From NCBI GenBank assembly GCA_958510825.1, contig OY294052.1, positions 3,307,816-3,371,815 of the forward strand: a stretch of 64,000 nucleotides of DNA, written 5' to 3'. Positions within the stretch are counted from its first letter, which is position 1; each line of letters starts with the position of its first letter. Below are positions 10,922-21,128 of this stretch, in pieces. Origin of the DNA: Brachypterus glaber. Lineage: Eukaryota > Arthropoda > Insecta > Coleoptera > Kateretidae. Position numbers and translations under genes: made by a program. Under the pieces are notes generated by a model. The model saw nothing but the letters and a program-made list of their open reading frames with translations. It did no database searches and was not told the DNA's origin.

Positions 10922-11058
10922 CAAGGGCTATTCAGAACCTTGCATAAGAACATAAAACATAAGAATGCGATGCCGTGATTGGCTTACAAGATACAGCCGA
11001 TCTCGGCATAGCATTCTTATGTATTACGTTCTTATGCGAGACTGTGGATATGCCCTTA
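10922..11058. repeat. GGCCTATCC palindromic MITE, family D, copy 2
   Basis: Same unit as at 10.15 kb, with ends AGGGCTATTCAGA and GGATATGCCCT. It shares the core GTGATTGGCTTACAAGATAC. A short AAT microsatellite (about 10718-10740) lies between the two copies. Confidence 0.7.
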
Positions 11059-11454
11059 CTCTGGTTAAATGATATTTGTAAAATTTTAAAATAATAGATG
11101 GCGTTTAAAATTGTCTCTGTTCATTTGGCAAAAAAAGAAAACGAGCACCTAAAAAGTCCTCTTAAACAAAATAATTCTAACATTGGGAATGACAGGGGAA
11201 AAATTAAATTAAAAATCCTGTAATTTTACTGCTACTATTGTAAAAAACGTTTGAGATTACATTTTTTTTATTATATTAACTTTGTATTAACATAACTCCA
11301 CTCTGCCCCATATTAGAAACATTTTTTTTTATTATTATTGAAATTTAAATAAATAAAATGAATGCTTTTAAGATGGGGCAGGGTGGTTATTTAATGCGCA
11401 CTCAGGGCAAAATTTTCATCCGATATTTTATAGTTTGACGCACGGATCTACGCC
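11059..11454. other. No gene recognised
   Basis: AT-rich sequence containing the inverted words CTGCCCCAT (about 11304) and ATGGGGCAG (about 11373), which may be a small foldback. Confidence 0.4.
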
Positions 11455-11702
11455 TAGCGAAAATATGTTTGGAATGTGTGTGCAAGTGGGAGGCCCGATG
11501 TAGGCCACGCACGCCTTATAACGCTCTTGACGGAAAGAAGAGAGCGCGAATAATTCCTCCCCCTTACGTCGGAGACTTTCTTTCACGCGGAGAACTACAC
11601 CAGCTTTTCGTGCGAGATTTTAATTTTAAATTAACAATTCTTTATACAAAATTGAGCATTAGATCTGCGTTATTTCGAAGTTTGAATCCCATACCAATCT
11701 GA
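11455..11702 (+). other. GC-richer stretch of unknown origin
   Basis: From about 11440 to 11610 the base composition is clearly richer in G and C than its surroundings. A 77-codon open frame (11469-11702) covers it, containing RARIIPPPYVGDFLSRGELH. I recognise no family. It could be a fragment of a retroelement or of a host exon. Confidence 0.3.
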
Positions 11703-12039
11703 GGGTTATTCTATGGGGACTAATAAAACTGTCCTTTTTGAAGAATACATTAAAACTGTGTACCTATTTTATAATTCAAATTAAATGAAATAATCATAGC
11801 TTAAATGGTTTAAATCAGGAAACTTGTAAACTTTTCCGGTTAAGCTGCGGTAGCTTTTTTGTAAACGTTTGCTTAGAAAATTTTTGGTACTTTTAAGTCT
11901 TAAAATAATTTAGGTTGTGAACTTTTATTTTAAATCGGCACTTAGTGCTACTAAGAGCGCCGATGTATTTAAATCTTCGCCGAAAAGTTAAAATCTTTGA
12001 TCACGTTTTTTTTCACATTTCTCGACGTTTTAGACCATT

Positions 12040-12260
12040 CTGAGTCGAAATCAGTAAAAAAAAATTGCGTCCGTCTGTCTGTCTGTCTGTCTGTCTGGGT
12101 GTAAACTCTCTAACTCCATTTCTACATGAGATATCGACTTGCGGTTTTTCGCATATTGTTTCTTATCGTATTCCGAAGAGCTGATTAGATTTTGGGGGTA
12201 AAATATTGGGGGTAAGGGGGTAAAAATAGGGTAAAACTCCTATTTTTAGCGTTTTTTGTT
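12040..12260 (+). repeat. GTCT-tract repeat fragment
   Basis: AAATTGCGTCC is followed by five or six GTCT units and then a stretch with GATATCGACTTGCGG. A comparable arrangement (GTCCGTCTGTCC then a decayed tract and ACGATAACTC) occurs at 48.69 kb, and an inverted GACA tract at 46.72 kb. This suggests a dispersed repeat that carries the tract. Confidence 0.45.
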
Positions 12261-13072
12261 TATAATTAAGGCAATTATTATTGTATTTGGTTAATTTAGC
12301 ACTTTTTATAAAAAATAATTTTAAATTTGTCAAAAAATGTTATAAACAACGTTTTCCTAAAACGCATTGTTTTCGAGATATTGGCGATTAAAGCAGTAAA
12401 AGGTTTTTTAGCATATCTCACATATTTATAACTCGATTTCAAAAAATTATATTTTAAATAAAAGCTCTTTTTAAGCCCTATAAAAAATGTTATATACAGT
12501 TTTTTGCTAGAATATAATGTTTTAAAGATACAGAATTTAAAATCAAACAAAACACCTGGTTTGAAATTTGCAAACTAGATGGCTCTAGTGTACAATAGTG
12601 CAGATGTTTTGACAGAGTGCTTACAACGTTTTATCTAGTTGAAGCTTCAAGTTGAAAACATTTCCTTTCGACCAAAAATTTGCAAAAAAAAATACAGCTG
12701 TCTGTAGCTTAGGTGGCAAAATTCATTTGGACTTTAAATTAATGATAAAATTATTTTCTAAATAAACAAACCTTATTAAAAAAATATATTAAAGGCCAGT
12801 TTCGGCTTAATTGCTGTTAAATTTTAGCAAAAACTAGCTTTTGTTTAATCGCTGTTAAACCTTTGTGATTTGTCGGTAACCTTAATTATGGTTGGTCTAT
12901 TATAACAATACACTATAAAAAATATTTCCTGCCATTTAAATATCGGCTATCGGTACCAGAATTTTAAAAGAAATTGCAAAATTTTCCAAATTTCATTTTG
13001 TAATTTCAAAATAAAATTTTAGTTTTGTACTTGATTTTAGGATACTACTTCATGATAGTAAATTTACTTTTA
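12261..13072. other. No gene recognised
   Basis: AT-rich unique-looking sequence with no coding frame of known type. Confidence 0.5.
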
Positions 13073-13400
13073 AATATACAGATAATAAGACAATTACCAT
13101 CTTTATTTTAAATAGATAAACTCAATAATAACCCCCGCGTGGCTTTTACTTTATTGAGTGGATAATTATTTATTTTACCCACTCAACTGTCACTTGTCAA
13201 ATTATTTTCTTGTAAATGTCATTAAAATTTTTAATAAAAATATGAATTCCTAAGCTATTTATTGGATAAAACCTTGTATGGCACTCATGGGTAAACCGAT
13301 ATTGCCCTCTCGAAAATTAACCTGCTTGGCTGACGCCTCGCAGGTTAATTTTCTCATGGGCAATATCTTCCTTTACCCACTAGTATCATAAATAACTATT
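13073..13400 (+). repeat. Family A MITE, copy 3
   Basis: Lacks the first ~15 bases (begins at ATACAGATAATAAGAC) but keeps both hairpin modules, including AATTAACCTGC / GCAGGTTAATT and the end ACTAGTATCATAAATA. Confidence 0.8.
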
Positions 13401-13455
13401 TTCTTTCAATTCTTGTTCTATAATTATGTATGTGATATTTTGTTGTTGTTTTTTT

Positions 13456-13648
13456 ACACACAGAAAAATATTATCTTAAATCAATACTGCGTCATTTGGA
13501 TATAACGAAGAGAATATATTCTCCTTTAAAGCTAAATTTTGCTTCAAATATAAAAGGATAAGAATATGGTATGCATGAAAGAATATATTCTCTTGGTTAT
13601 ATACAAATTACCATATTATTGATTTAAGACAATATTTTTCTGTGTGTA
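13456..13648. repeat. Foldback MITE, family E (ACACACAGAAAAATATT ends), copy 1
   Basis: Nearly the whole ~190 bp is one hairpin. The ends TACACACAGAAAAATATT are repeated exactly in inverse, and inner blocks GAGAATATATTCTC and TTAAATCAAT / ATTGATTTAA are inverted too. Flanking or terminal TA fits a TA-targeting element, but the exact TSD is uncertain. Confidence 0.75.
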
Positions 13649-14228
13649 GAACAGAAAATAAAAATAAAGTCAATTTTCGCCAAAGAATGAGTTTTTCCTA
13701 TAAAACAAAAAAAAACTGATTTAATTCATATAACTTGTTAATTTTACCTCCATTTTTTACAATGTATAAAAAAAATAGTTAAATTAGATTATGTCATAGC
13801 GTTAACTGGGTAATTACGTATAAAGCCAAGTAACTCGAAAACCAAAATAACTACTTTTATAGATCCAGAACTAAGTTAAATATGTCTAGTTTAATAAAAA
13901 ACTTGACTTTCAATCGAAGCGATGCGGTGAATATTTTATTCACAAAATTATATTTAAAAAGTTTAAATGCGGAAGAAAAGTCTACTTGATTTTAATTCAA
14001 TAATAGAAATCTAAAACCATTAAATTAATTGAGTTGGTTGTTTTAATGAATTTGCAGGAAATTTTAAAATAAATACTTTAAATTTATTGATATTATATTC
14101 TACCCTTAAAATATCTATTAAAATAATGGTACTTTATAGAATTAAAACATAAAAAACGTATATAATAAGTTATTATCAATATTAGCTAAATAAAAAAAGA
14201 GAAAAGCAATATATATATACCGTGCGAT
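13649..14228. other. No gene recognised
   Basis: AT-rich, no family-level similarity seen. Confidence 0.5.
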
Positions 14229-14421
14229 TATAAAGTGCCGAACACTTTTTAATGCAAAACTGGCATTAGCGATGAGTAAAATGCAAGAAAGCTATGTGCG
14301 TTTTACTGGCCACCGAGCTGTTGTGCATAGCAATCACATGAGCTTGTCGCGCACAACTCTAACAAAGGCGTGGCTTCAAACGAAGAGTATTTTCTTTTTA
14401 AACTGTTCGGCACTTTATTAT
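14229..14421. repeat. Small TIR element (AAAGTGCCGAACA ends)
   Basis: TTATAAAGTGCCGAACA at the left is matched inverted by TGTTCGGCACTTTATTATA at the right, about 190 bp apart. The interior is GC-richer and unrelated to other families here. TA at both ends is compatible with a mariner-type MITE. Confidence 0.6.
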
Positions 14422-15022
14422 ATAAAATATTCTCAAAATGCCACTCTATTCTCGCACGAAGATAATAAACAAAAATAAGTTATTCCTGTAAATTTACATA
14501 CTTGTGTAAAAGTACGAACTGATAACATTTTGGGCAATAAAAGATATTAATTAATATTAAAAGGAGAATGAGAATTCCTAAGATAATGAAGCCATTTAAC
14601 TTTAAATTACTTCCTGATGAAAACAAGATAACTTATTTTACAACTTTAGAGTTCATTTAATTAGTATTTATGAGACAAGGGATTAAACTACTACATAACA
14701 TTTATTAAATCTCAAAAATTTACCTGTATTATTTTTTGAAATCTGTTTTTGGGTATAAAATGTATACATATATAATTATACGTTAAAAATAAATTTGGCA
14801 TAAGAAAAATAGCATCTACATTAAAAAAATGATATATACGATAAAAACTAAAACGAAAAAGGAGTAGAATTTTCAGCTGAATTCAAAAATGTTAAAAATT
14901 ACAGGGTGTTCCATTTAAAAAAAAACGTATTTATGCCACTGGAAGTAAAACAAAAAAAAACTAAATCCGCTATGTTATAGCCAATGTAGAATTATATAAA
15001 TAACCAAAGTTTCGCTTTTATC
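14422..15022. other. No gene recognised
   Basis: AT-rich. ACAGGGTGTTCCATTT near 14903 resembles the terminus of ACAGGGTG-type repeats but has no visible partner. Confidence 0.45.
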
Positions 15023-15131
15023 GAATGAACATTATAAAATTGTTTAACAAAAAGCCATTATCCAGTTCCATAATCAAGAAATAAAAGGATTTTTTAGTAC
15101 TTACTGGATATAATTTTAATTTTTATAATTT

Positions 15132-15169
15132 ACTCGACATGTTTCGCCTCACTAGGCATCATCAGGAGT
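15132..15169 (-). ncRNA. Hammerhead-ribozyme-like motif (left arm, inverted)
   Basis: Exact inverted copy of the right-arm motif: the same core boxes, the same four-base-pair stem I and the same extra U, read on the minus strand. The two motifs point away from each other, so a transcript of either strand across the insert contains one sense copy. Confidence 0.65.
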
Positions 15170-15575
15170 TACTAAAAGATAGATAATAATAGGATAAATC
15201 GTCTGAATACAAACTTAAAGCTATTTTCCCTTAGGAGCTACAAATTTACTTACTCGTCATTACAGAGGTGAATAAAAAATTTTAATCATTATCAGGCCTT
15301 GTATAAATTTTGGTTCTTAACCTACAAATTAATTGACAAGACCATGTTAAATACGGTCTTAAATCTTTTTTATTAAATATTGTAATTGTTTATTGTTTTT
15401 TCAAAATATTTAGTAAGCTTAATTAGTGTTTATTCATAGTCAATGGTAACTGATAATGATAAAAAAAATTTATTCACCTCTGTAATGACGAGTAAGTAAA
15501 TTTGTAGCTCCTAAGGGAAAATAGCTTTAAGTTTGTATTCAGACGATTTATCCTATTATTATCTATCTTTTAGTA

Positions 15576-15613
15576 ACTCCTGATGATGCCTAGTGAGGCG
15601 AAACATGTCGAGT
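15576..15613 (+). ncRNA. Hammerhead-ribozyme-like motif (right arm)
   Basis: The order is stem I 5' side ACTC (15576-15579), CTGATGA (15580-15586), stem II GCCT/AGGC with loop AGTG (15588-15599), GAAA (15600-15603), a minimal stem III C-AT-G, then TC at 15608-15609 and stem I 3' side GAGT (15610-15613). The predicted cleavage is after C15609 (GUC). One extra U (15587) lies between CUGAUGA and stem II, and stem III is very short, as in minimal retroelement hammerheads that may work as dimers. Activity is inferred, not shown. Confidence 0.65.
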
Positions 15614-15681
15614 AGATTATAAAAATTAAAATTATATCCAGTAAGTACTAAAAAATCCTTTTATTTCTTGAATGAACATTA

Positions 15682-16051
15682 ATCTTAATTTTTTGGGGGT
15701 GGACATAAATAAAACTCACCCGGTATATACTTTCACAGAATATAATTAATTTTATAACTGAAAATATAAAACACTTCTGATTTTTTTAACCACTTCCGGA
15801 TATTTGTATGGTACGGTGCGCCGTGTTAAATTCTCTTGATACATAAAACTCGCGGAATATATAATAATTCTAGTTGATAGTTTTGCTTTACAGATCAGTG
15901 AATCACACAACTCCTGCTAAAGTACTCGTTAAATGAGTATTTCCTATATTTTCACTGAAAATACCTATGATCACTCGAATGTATATCCCTAGAGCCCTAT
16001 ATTTATGGTTGACCTAGTATTATGCATATATGGTTATTGAAAAATGATCTA
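15682..16051. other. No gene recognised
   Basis: AT-rich with no recognised repeat or coding frame. Confidence 0.45.
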
Positions 16052-16494
16052 TACTCCGTCCAGTTATGGAAGATAGTAAGGGATGCGGCCTGTTTTACAC
16101 CACAGAGCGCATATATAGCAGAATTATGCATAAATCGTAGTGTATCAACAATTTAACAGATGTCGGTACTGTTTTCCTGGAAAGGGCCTATCCAATGACT
16201 GGCATAATAAGCATAGTACATAAGAATGCGGTGCCAGGATTGGCTTGATGTGTCGTCATGTATCTTGTAATGGTTGTTATGCGAGCCTCTGGACAGGCCT
16301 TAAATTGTAATTGTAACCTAAAAATTTGACGTTTTCCTTGTGTTCAATATAATTTACGTTTGTACAATATGTAGAATATGCTAATTTAGTATGAGTTTAT
16401 AAAGAATAAACCAAAAAAGTACCTTTTTCAATACCATACAAAATAACATTAAGTATAACCATTTCTTTTGTAACTTGCATAATTGGACGGACTA
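16052..16494 (+). repeat. Composite MITE, family F (CTCCGTCCA ends), copy 1
   Basis: The ends CTCCGTCCAGTTATG and CATAATTGGACGGA are inverted repeats next to TA. About 440 bp long; the family D palindrome (about 16185-16306, AGGGCCTATCC ... GGACAGGCCTT) sits inside. An inverted second copy is at 59.74 kb with the palindrome at the same relative place. Non-coding. Confidence 0.75.
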
Positions 16495-17100
16495 TAGCAT
16501 CTACAGTATACACAAAAAGAAATATTTTTTTAAGATTTATGTTTTTGTTATTTACCCATTAACATATGTCCCGAAACGCAGCGAACGTGTTATTTAATAA
16601 TGGGTTTCAACACTTTTTAGTAAGCTGATTTCAAAAATGAACTCTTTATTTCACATTACATCATCTCATATCCCGATATCAGGATTTTTTTCGCACTGTA
16701 TTTGAAAAACTTCATTATAAGAAAATATGTTGTTACGTATATATAAAGTTAACATGCACTTGGCATTTAAACAAAAAGTGAAAATTTTGTGTAAATGTCA
16801 TGCCCAAAGGGGTTAACTTTTTTGGCTAAAACTGCATGTTTTAAGCTACCACGACAGCACATACGAGTATGTATATTGGTATTCTTAGGAGGCTTAAATG
16901 GGTATTTTAGAACAGCAAAAACAATTGAGTTTCCCGAACTCCATGCATATGCAATGATGTAAATTAGTCCATGTTCTCGCTTATTTTCCGTTTTTCCGAC
17001 ATAAAAAAATTGAGCTCATTTTGGCTGCCACATTCCAAAACAAAGTAACCATTTTTTTTAAATGAGTTTTTCCTATTTTTTGCACTAAAATTCTATTCTC
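16495..17100. other. No gene recognised
   Basis: AT-rich, with no repeat partner noticed. Confidence 0.45.
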
Positions 17101-17407
17101 TATCTACCTATTAAAAAAAAATAACCCACGGGGCCGGAGGCGGAGTGGGTTGATTTTAGAGAGGGCAATATTAGTTTCCTCACGAGTGGCATACAAAGTT
17201 TTTTCCAATAAATATCTCAGAAATTCATACTTTTATTAGAAATTTTATTGACATTTACAAGAAAATAATTTGACAAGTGACAGTTGTGAGGGTAAAATAA
17301 ATAATTGTACCATCAATAAAGTAAAAACTACGAGTGGGTTATTAATAAGTTTCTTTATTTAAAATAAAGCTAGTAATTGTCTTATGATATGTATGTATTG
17401 GATAATA
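17101..17407 (-). repeat. Family A MITE, inverted copy with a diverged hairpin
   Basis: Reverse copy of the two-module element (TATTTATTGG, TGACAAGTGACAGTT inverse). The inner stem of the second hairpin differs from other copies, reading AACCCAC / GTGGGTT in place of AACCTGC / GCAGGTT, so both sides changed together and pairing is kept. Confidence 0.7.
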
Positions 17408-17619
17408 GTAAATTATTCAATGAGTGTATAATATTTCCTATTAATCAATGAGGGTGAATTTTGGGACACGAGCCCATAGGCGAGTGTCCTAATCAAATTC
17501 AGATACTTGGTTTTTAAATGTGGTTGCCAATTTAGTATGATATTTTTACTATTTGCTCAAATGAATATTTTTATTTAATGTAATTAAATAGTTACAAAGT
17601 TAAATGCCATATTACAAAG
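17408..17619. other. No gene recognised
   Basis: Short unassigned stretch; no coding frame seen. Confidence 0.4.
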
Positions 17620-17800
17620 GTTTAATTATAAAATGGCAAACATACATTTAAAAGGTCATAAAAGACATAATGAGCACAAATGTGTAATTCTTAAAATTAA
17701 GCACAAGTCTTGTAACTTATTTGGGGCTCTTCATGATTCTGTATAAATATTCTAATAAATAAATAAATAAATAAATAAAAATAAATAAATATTGTATAAT
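17620..17800 (+). mobile_element. Possible retroposon 3' end with AATA-repeat tail
   Basis: A stretch ending TTCATGATTCTGTATAAATA passes into about 40 bases of AATA repeats. The form fits a LINE or SINE 3' end, but no coding part or second copy is visible, so it may be only a microsatellite. Confidence 0.35.
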
Positions 17801-17859
17801 TAATTAATATTAAATTTAGGTGTTTTGGTGAAGCATACTTTTTTGCTTAGTTTTAAATG

Positions 17860-18013
17860 AAGAATCATCCTACAGCATTCAAATTTTATTGGTGCTTTTT
17901 TTGTTCCCCATTTCATATGTCCATCTTCGAGGAGCCGTAGCTCCCTTTCCCCAACCTTTTTTTCATATTTTTGGATGTAGAATCATCTCCTTTTTGGAAT
18001 GCCAGTTACTTAT
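17860..18013 (-). repeat. TGATTCTA-type dispersed repeat fragment
   Basis: Ends TATCACCCTGTATATA at the right and contains TAGAATCATC; read inverted it gives a repeat start (TATACAGGGTGATA) followed by GATGATTCTA and AAAAATATGAAAAAAAGG. Similar words occur at 35.35 and 55.04 kb. Such ends are common in insect mariner-type MITEs. Confidence 0.4.
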
Positions 18014-18750
18014 CACCCTGTATATAACAATTTAAGATCAAAAATGAAAAAAAAAAGTATATTGGTTAATATTGTTTTATACAAAATGTCTGAAAAAAAG
18101 ATTTTTTTGTTTTATCCAGTCGTTTTTGGACTTGGGCAGACTAGAATCTACTTTTTTTATATTAATATACTCAATACAGCACAATAAAATAGTTAAAATT
18201 TTAGGTCAATAAATCATTTCTAAGAGGTATAAATAATAATCTATGTAAATAATGAAAAGTGTCTACATAATGATTTGGAAAACTATATCTGTATTGTTAA
18301 CTTACAATGGGACTTGATTAATATATAAGATTGGTATGACAGATTTAGAGCATTAGCAAGAAATGACCAAACTATAAAGAAAAAAATCTGACAGATTAAA
18401 AGGCAACGCCCACTTAATTCCATTTCTAATGATGCGTTATTAATCATTAAAGATTTAGTAATGATCTTGGTGACTAGATAGAATGGAGAAGTTGTTTGAT
18501 CTTCGGAGTATGGCTGCATATTTGAAAAACACAATAACTGAAATTTATTATAATAGTATATTAAACGAAAAGTTACATAAGACACTATTTTGGTGCACGT
18601 GAGGCGCGAACCGGGGTGTTTTTCAATGGTCGAGTTCGCCAAATTTAAGAAAGAAAGAGTTCTTTACACTATTTTTCTACTTACGCGTTTTATTTTGCTT
18701 ACAAAGAACTTTAGTTTTGAATAATTTTAAAACTAAACTAGTTTTTCTGG
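18014..18750. other. No gene recognised
   Basis: A 119-codon minus-strand frame (18283-18642) lacks family resemblance and codon periodicity and is taken as chance. Confidence 0.45.
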
Positions 18751-18938
18751 TACACACAGAAAAATATTGTCTTAAATCAAGAATATGGTGATTTTTATAG
18801 AACGAAGAGAATATATTCTTCTTTTATGCATACCATATTCTTATACCTTCATATTTGAAGCAAAATTGTGCTTTAAAGGAGAATATTCGTTATATCCAAA
18901 TCACACATTCTTGATTTAAGACAATATTTTTTTCTGTC
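18751..18938. repeat. Foldback MITE, family E, copy 2
   Basis: Starts TACACACAGAAAAATATTG and closes with ACAATATTTTTTTCTGT; GTCTTAAATCAAGAATATG is matched inverted at the right side. About 190 bp, clearly the same family as at 13.46 kb. Confidence 0.75.
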
Positions 18939-19898
18939 TAGTTTTGGGTACTGGGGGTCCACGTTTATTTGCTATAACTTCTTAACAAATAAAGATAATC
19001 TCTTCAAATTTTGAATGAAAGTACCTTAGCAGACAAAATTGAAAAATGTTGGATTAGCGGTCGTTTTGCAGTACGTTATTAATAAATTCGTGATATGTCG
19101 TAAAATCGTCGTTAAATATTCGAAAAGTCGTTATTATATTTGTTGTCGAACCTATTCATGGTTGTCAAATATTATTGTCCCCATGCACCAACCCATATTT
19201 CTCTCACAAACCTCAACATCAAGAAGAAGCCATCATGTGCACATGTACATCAAGAACATCAGAGAGCAACTAAAGGTTAGTGATCCCTATTTTTCCCGTC
19301 TATACCCTTACTACCCCTAAATAAGCAGTCCACTAGTTCTTGTTTCTCGTTCTCATTTCGTTAATTAAAAGTCGCTATATTTTTTATTTGTTTATTATTA
19401 TTTATTTATACAGAGTCATGCTAACATATGCTAAGTTAGAAGAGTTATCGAAGGCACAGTTTTTTATCTAATATGTTGTTTGTAATATTACCTAACTTTT
19501 CGCAAAAACAAAGTTATGAGTTATGTAGTTTTTGCACTCTCAATTCCCTAAAAACGCTCTGATACTGTGTTTTCCGGTGAAGCAGCCAAATAGTAGCCTT
19601 TCTAAGGATTTGAAAGTTCTGGTTTTAGTCGAAATGTTACCGAATTAAATTAAGTGAGTGATCTAAGCCTAGGGATCTATCCCGAACGTTAATAGGGATT
19701 TCTTAAGACGTTTTATAAGTCCAATAATCGCGTTCATTAAGATTTATAGATTTAATAGAATCTAACCTCAAATTTACTACCGCAAATCGAACACAAGAGA
19801 AAACCATTAAACAATTATACATTGAATAAAACAATAAAACCAACTTAACTATTTGGATTTAATTATACATTTATTATAACATTATACAATTTTTTTAA
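18939..19898. other. No gene recognised
   Basis: A 93-codon plus frame at 19039-19320 ends near a donor-like AAAG|GTTAGTG (about 19275), but no partner exon or family similarity is seen. Confidence 0.4.
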
Positions 19899-19908
19899 GG
19901 GGTCATAC

Positions 19909-20599
19909 CATAGACAAGGAAAGACCTCCAGAGCCGTTGCGGAAAAGTGTGATAAATGTGCCTTGCGCCTCTGCGATAAACTTGCACATGCGCACTATTA
20001 TTTTTGTTTTTGACATGTATTTTTTAACCTTAGTTTTATGTGTCAAATAAAAATTGTAATAAATGCAACAAAAAACAACAAATATCTACGAAGAAACGTC
20101 GAAATAGTTTTTTTTTAAATTATTTTATAAGAATTTTTCGAGGTGTGTTTGAGTTTCGGGATTTTGTACACCTACTTTGAGTACACCAGGGATTGACCCT
20201 TTGCTCTTCATAAAGCAACAACACAGATTAGGTTTAAAGTTATAAACAAATGCAGCAAAAAAACAATTAAAATACAGTAGAAGTCGAAAAATGAACAGAA
20301 ACAAACGACGATCTGACAGTACTGACAGTATAAACAAACTACTAATAATTCGTCACCCCAGTAATGGTTTGCCATATCTCTATTTTTGGAAATTTTAAGA
20401 TTTTTACTGGGGGATTTTTGGAGATAAGACAAATAAATACTGGGGTGATGAATTGTTTTACGACCGACAGCATTTCACAGCTGATAGAGATGCGTACTGC
20501 GCAAGGTCAGATATATTGCGTTACGTCATTTCGCTGCCCCGTTCTGTCACAAAATAATCTTGCGCAGGCTGGACTAATGGTTCTCTTTCCTTCTCTATG
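19909..20599. mobile_element. Non-autonomous DNA transposon with 8-bp target duplication, copy 1
   Basis: The ends CATAGACAAGGAAAGA and TCTTTCCTTCTCTATG are inverted repeats. GGTCATAC flanks both sides (19901-19908 and 20600-20607). A 676 bp copy at 40.85 kb is very similar throughout. Eight-base duplications with CA-starting ends fit P-like or hAT-like transposons; I cannot decide between them. There is no long reading frame, so it would need a transposase from elsewhere. Confidence 0.8.
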
Positions 20600-20659
20600 G
20601 GTCATACCTAAAATACGTAACACACTTAGGGAAAGGTAGCGATTAGCATTACAATACGT

Positions 20660-20945
20660 TATGAGGTGGATACTGGATACTGTAAATTGAGGTGGAGGGT
20701 GCTGATATATTCATGCACATGTACTTAGGCCGCCTTGTTGGGCCCATTGTACTACCTCCCTTTGGTAATCCCCTAACTATCCAACCCTTTGAATGTAGCT
20801 CAGTAAGGAATTAGGTGTGGTGTTGCCTATACCGGACATGTCGAGCCAGTACTCTTCTAGCATGGACCCTAGTTTTGACGCTAACGCTGGGTAGTGACAT
20901 AGTACGTCTTCCATTGTTTCGCTTGGTTGTTATGAGAGGAAACTG
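20660..20945 (-). pseudogene. C-terminal remnant of a LINE polyprotein
   Basis: On the minus strand codons 20920-20777 read ETMEDVLCHYPALASKLG ... LLSYIQRVG then a stop. This matches the zinc-knuckle-plus-tail end of R1-type LINE polyproteins (pattern E..EH.LC.CPA ... L..FI). The second knuckle cysteine is Tyr. Only about 48 codons survive. A similar but distinct LINE tail is at 27.26 kb. Confidence 0.55.
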
Positions 20946-21128
20946 ATGAAGGGTTATGTAACGCTCTATTATTTTTAGGGTCTTATTATTACGTATTTAT
21001 TGAGGAGGCAGGTCTCAGCGTTACGATTCATAACGCTGTAACATATAACGCTTCGTAACTTACAAAGCGTTACATGGAAAGGGGGAAAAATTGCAAAACT
21101 TTGCGTTACGTATTTAAAGTATGACCCC

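Larger units (their letters stand above)
15035..15669. mobile_element. Penelope-like foldback insertion carrying two hammerhead motifs
   Basis: The 635 bp insert lies between two copies of GAATGAACATTA (15023-15034 and 15670-15681), a perfect 12-bp TSD. Two arms of about 220 bp (about 15074-15295 and 15446-15669) are inverted copies, separated by a ~150 bp AT-rich centre. Each arm holds a hammerhead-ribozyme core. Known: Penelope-like retroelements carry such ribozymes in their pseudo-LTRs and often insert with inverted pseudo-LTR arrangements. No reverse transcriptase or GIY-YIG frame remains, so assignment rests on ribozyme, arm geometry and TSD. Confidence 0.7.
19899..21128. mobile_element. 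PIF/Harbinger-like element interrupted by a second transposon and holding a LINE fragment
   Basis: GGGGTCATAC at the left and GTATGACCCC at the right form its ends, with TAA on both sides (19896-19898 and 21129-21131), the usual Harbinger target duplication. Inside the ends come ATACGTAAC words typical of the family here. The left end is split after ten bases by the 691 bp element at 19909-20599; a LINE C-terminus remnant lies at 20.66-20.95 kb. No transposase frame is seen. Confidence 0.7.

Noticed and set aside
15035..15669. Ordinary DNA-transposon MITE interpretation
   Set aside because: The 12-bp target duplication is outside the lengths usual for the DNA families seen here, and the hammerhead core argues for a Penelope-like origin; kept only as an alternative.
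18283..18642. 119-codon minus-strand frame
   Set aside because: No signal, domain or repeat similarity, and AT-driven composition. Length alone is not enough.
19039..19320. Possible host exon ending in a donor-like site
   Set aside because: No acceptor, partner exon or recognisable protein; a single GTTAGTG donor is weak evidence in AT-rich DNA.
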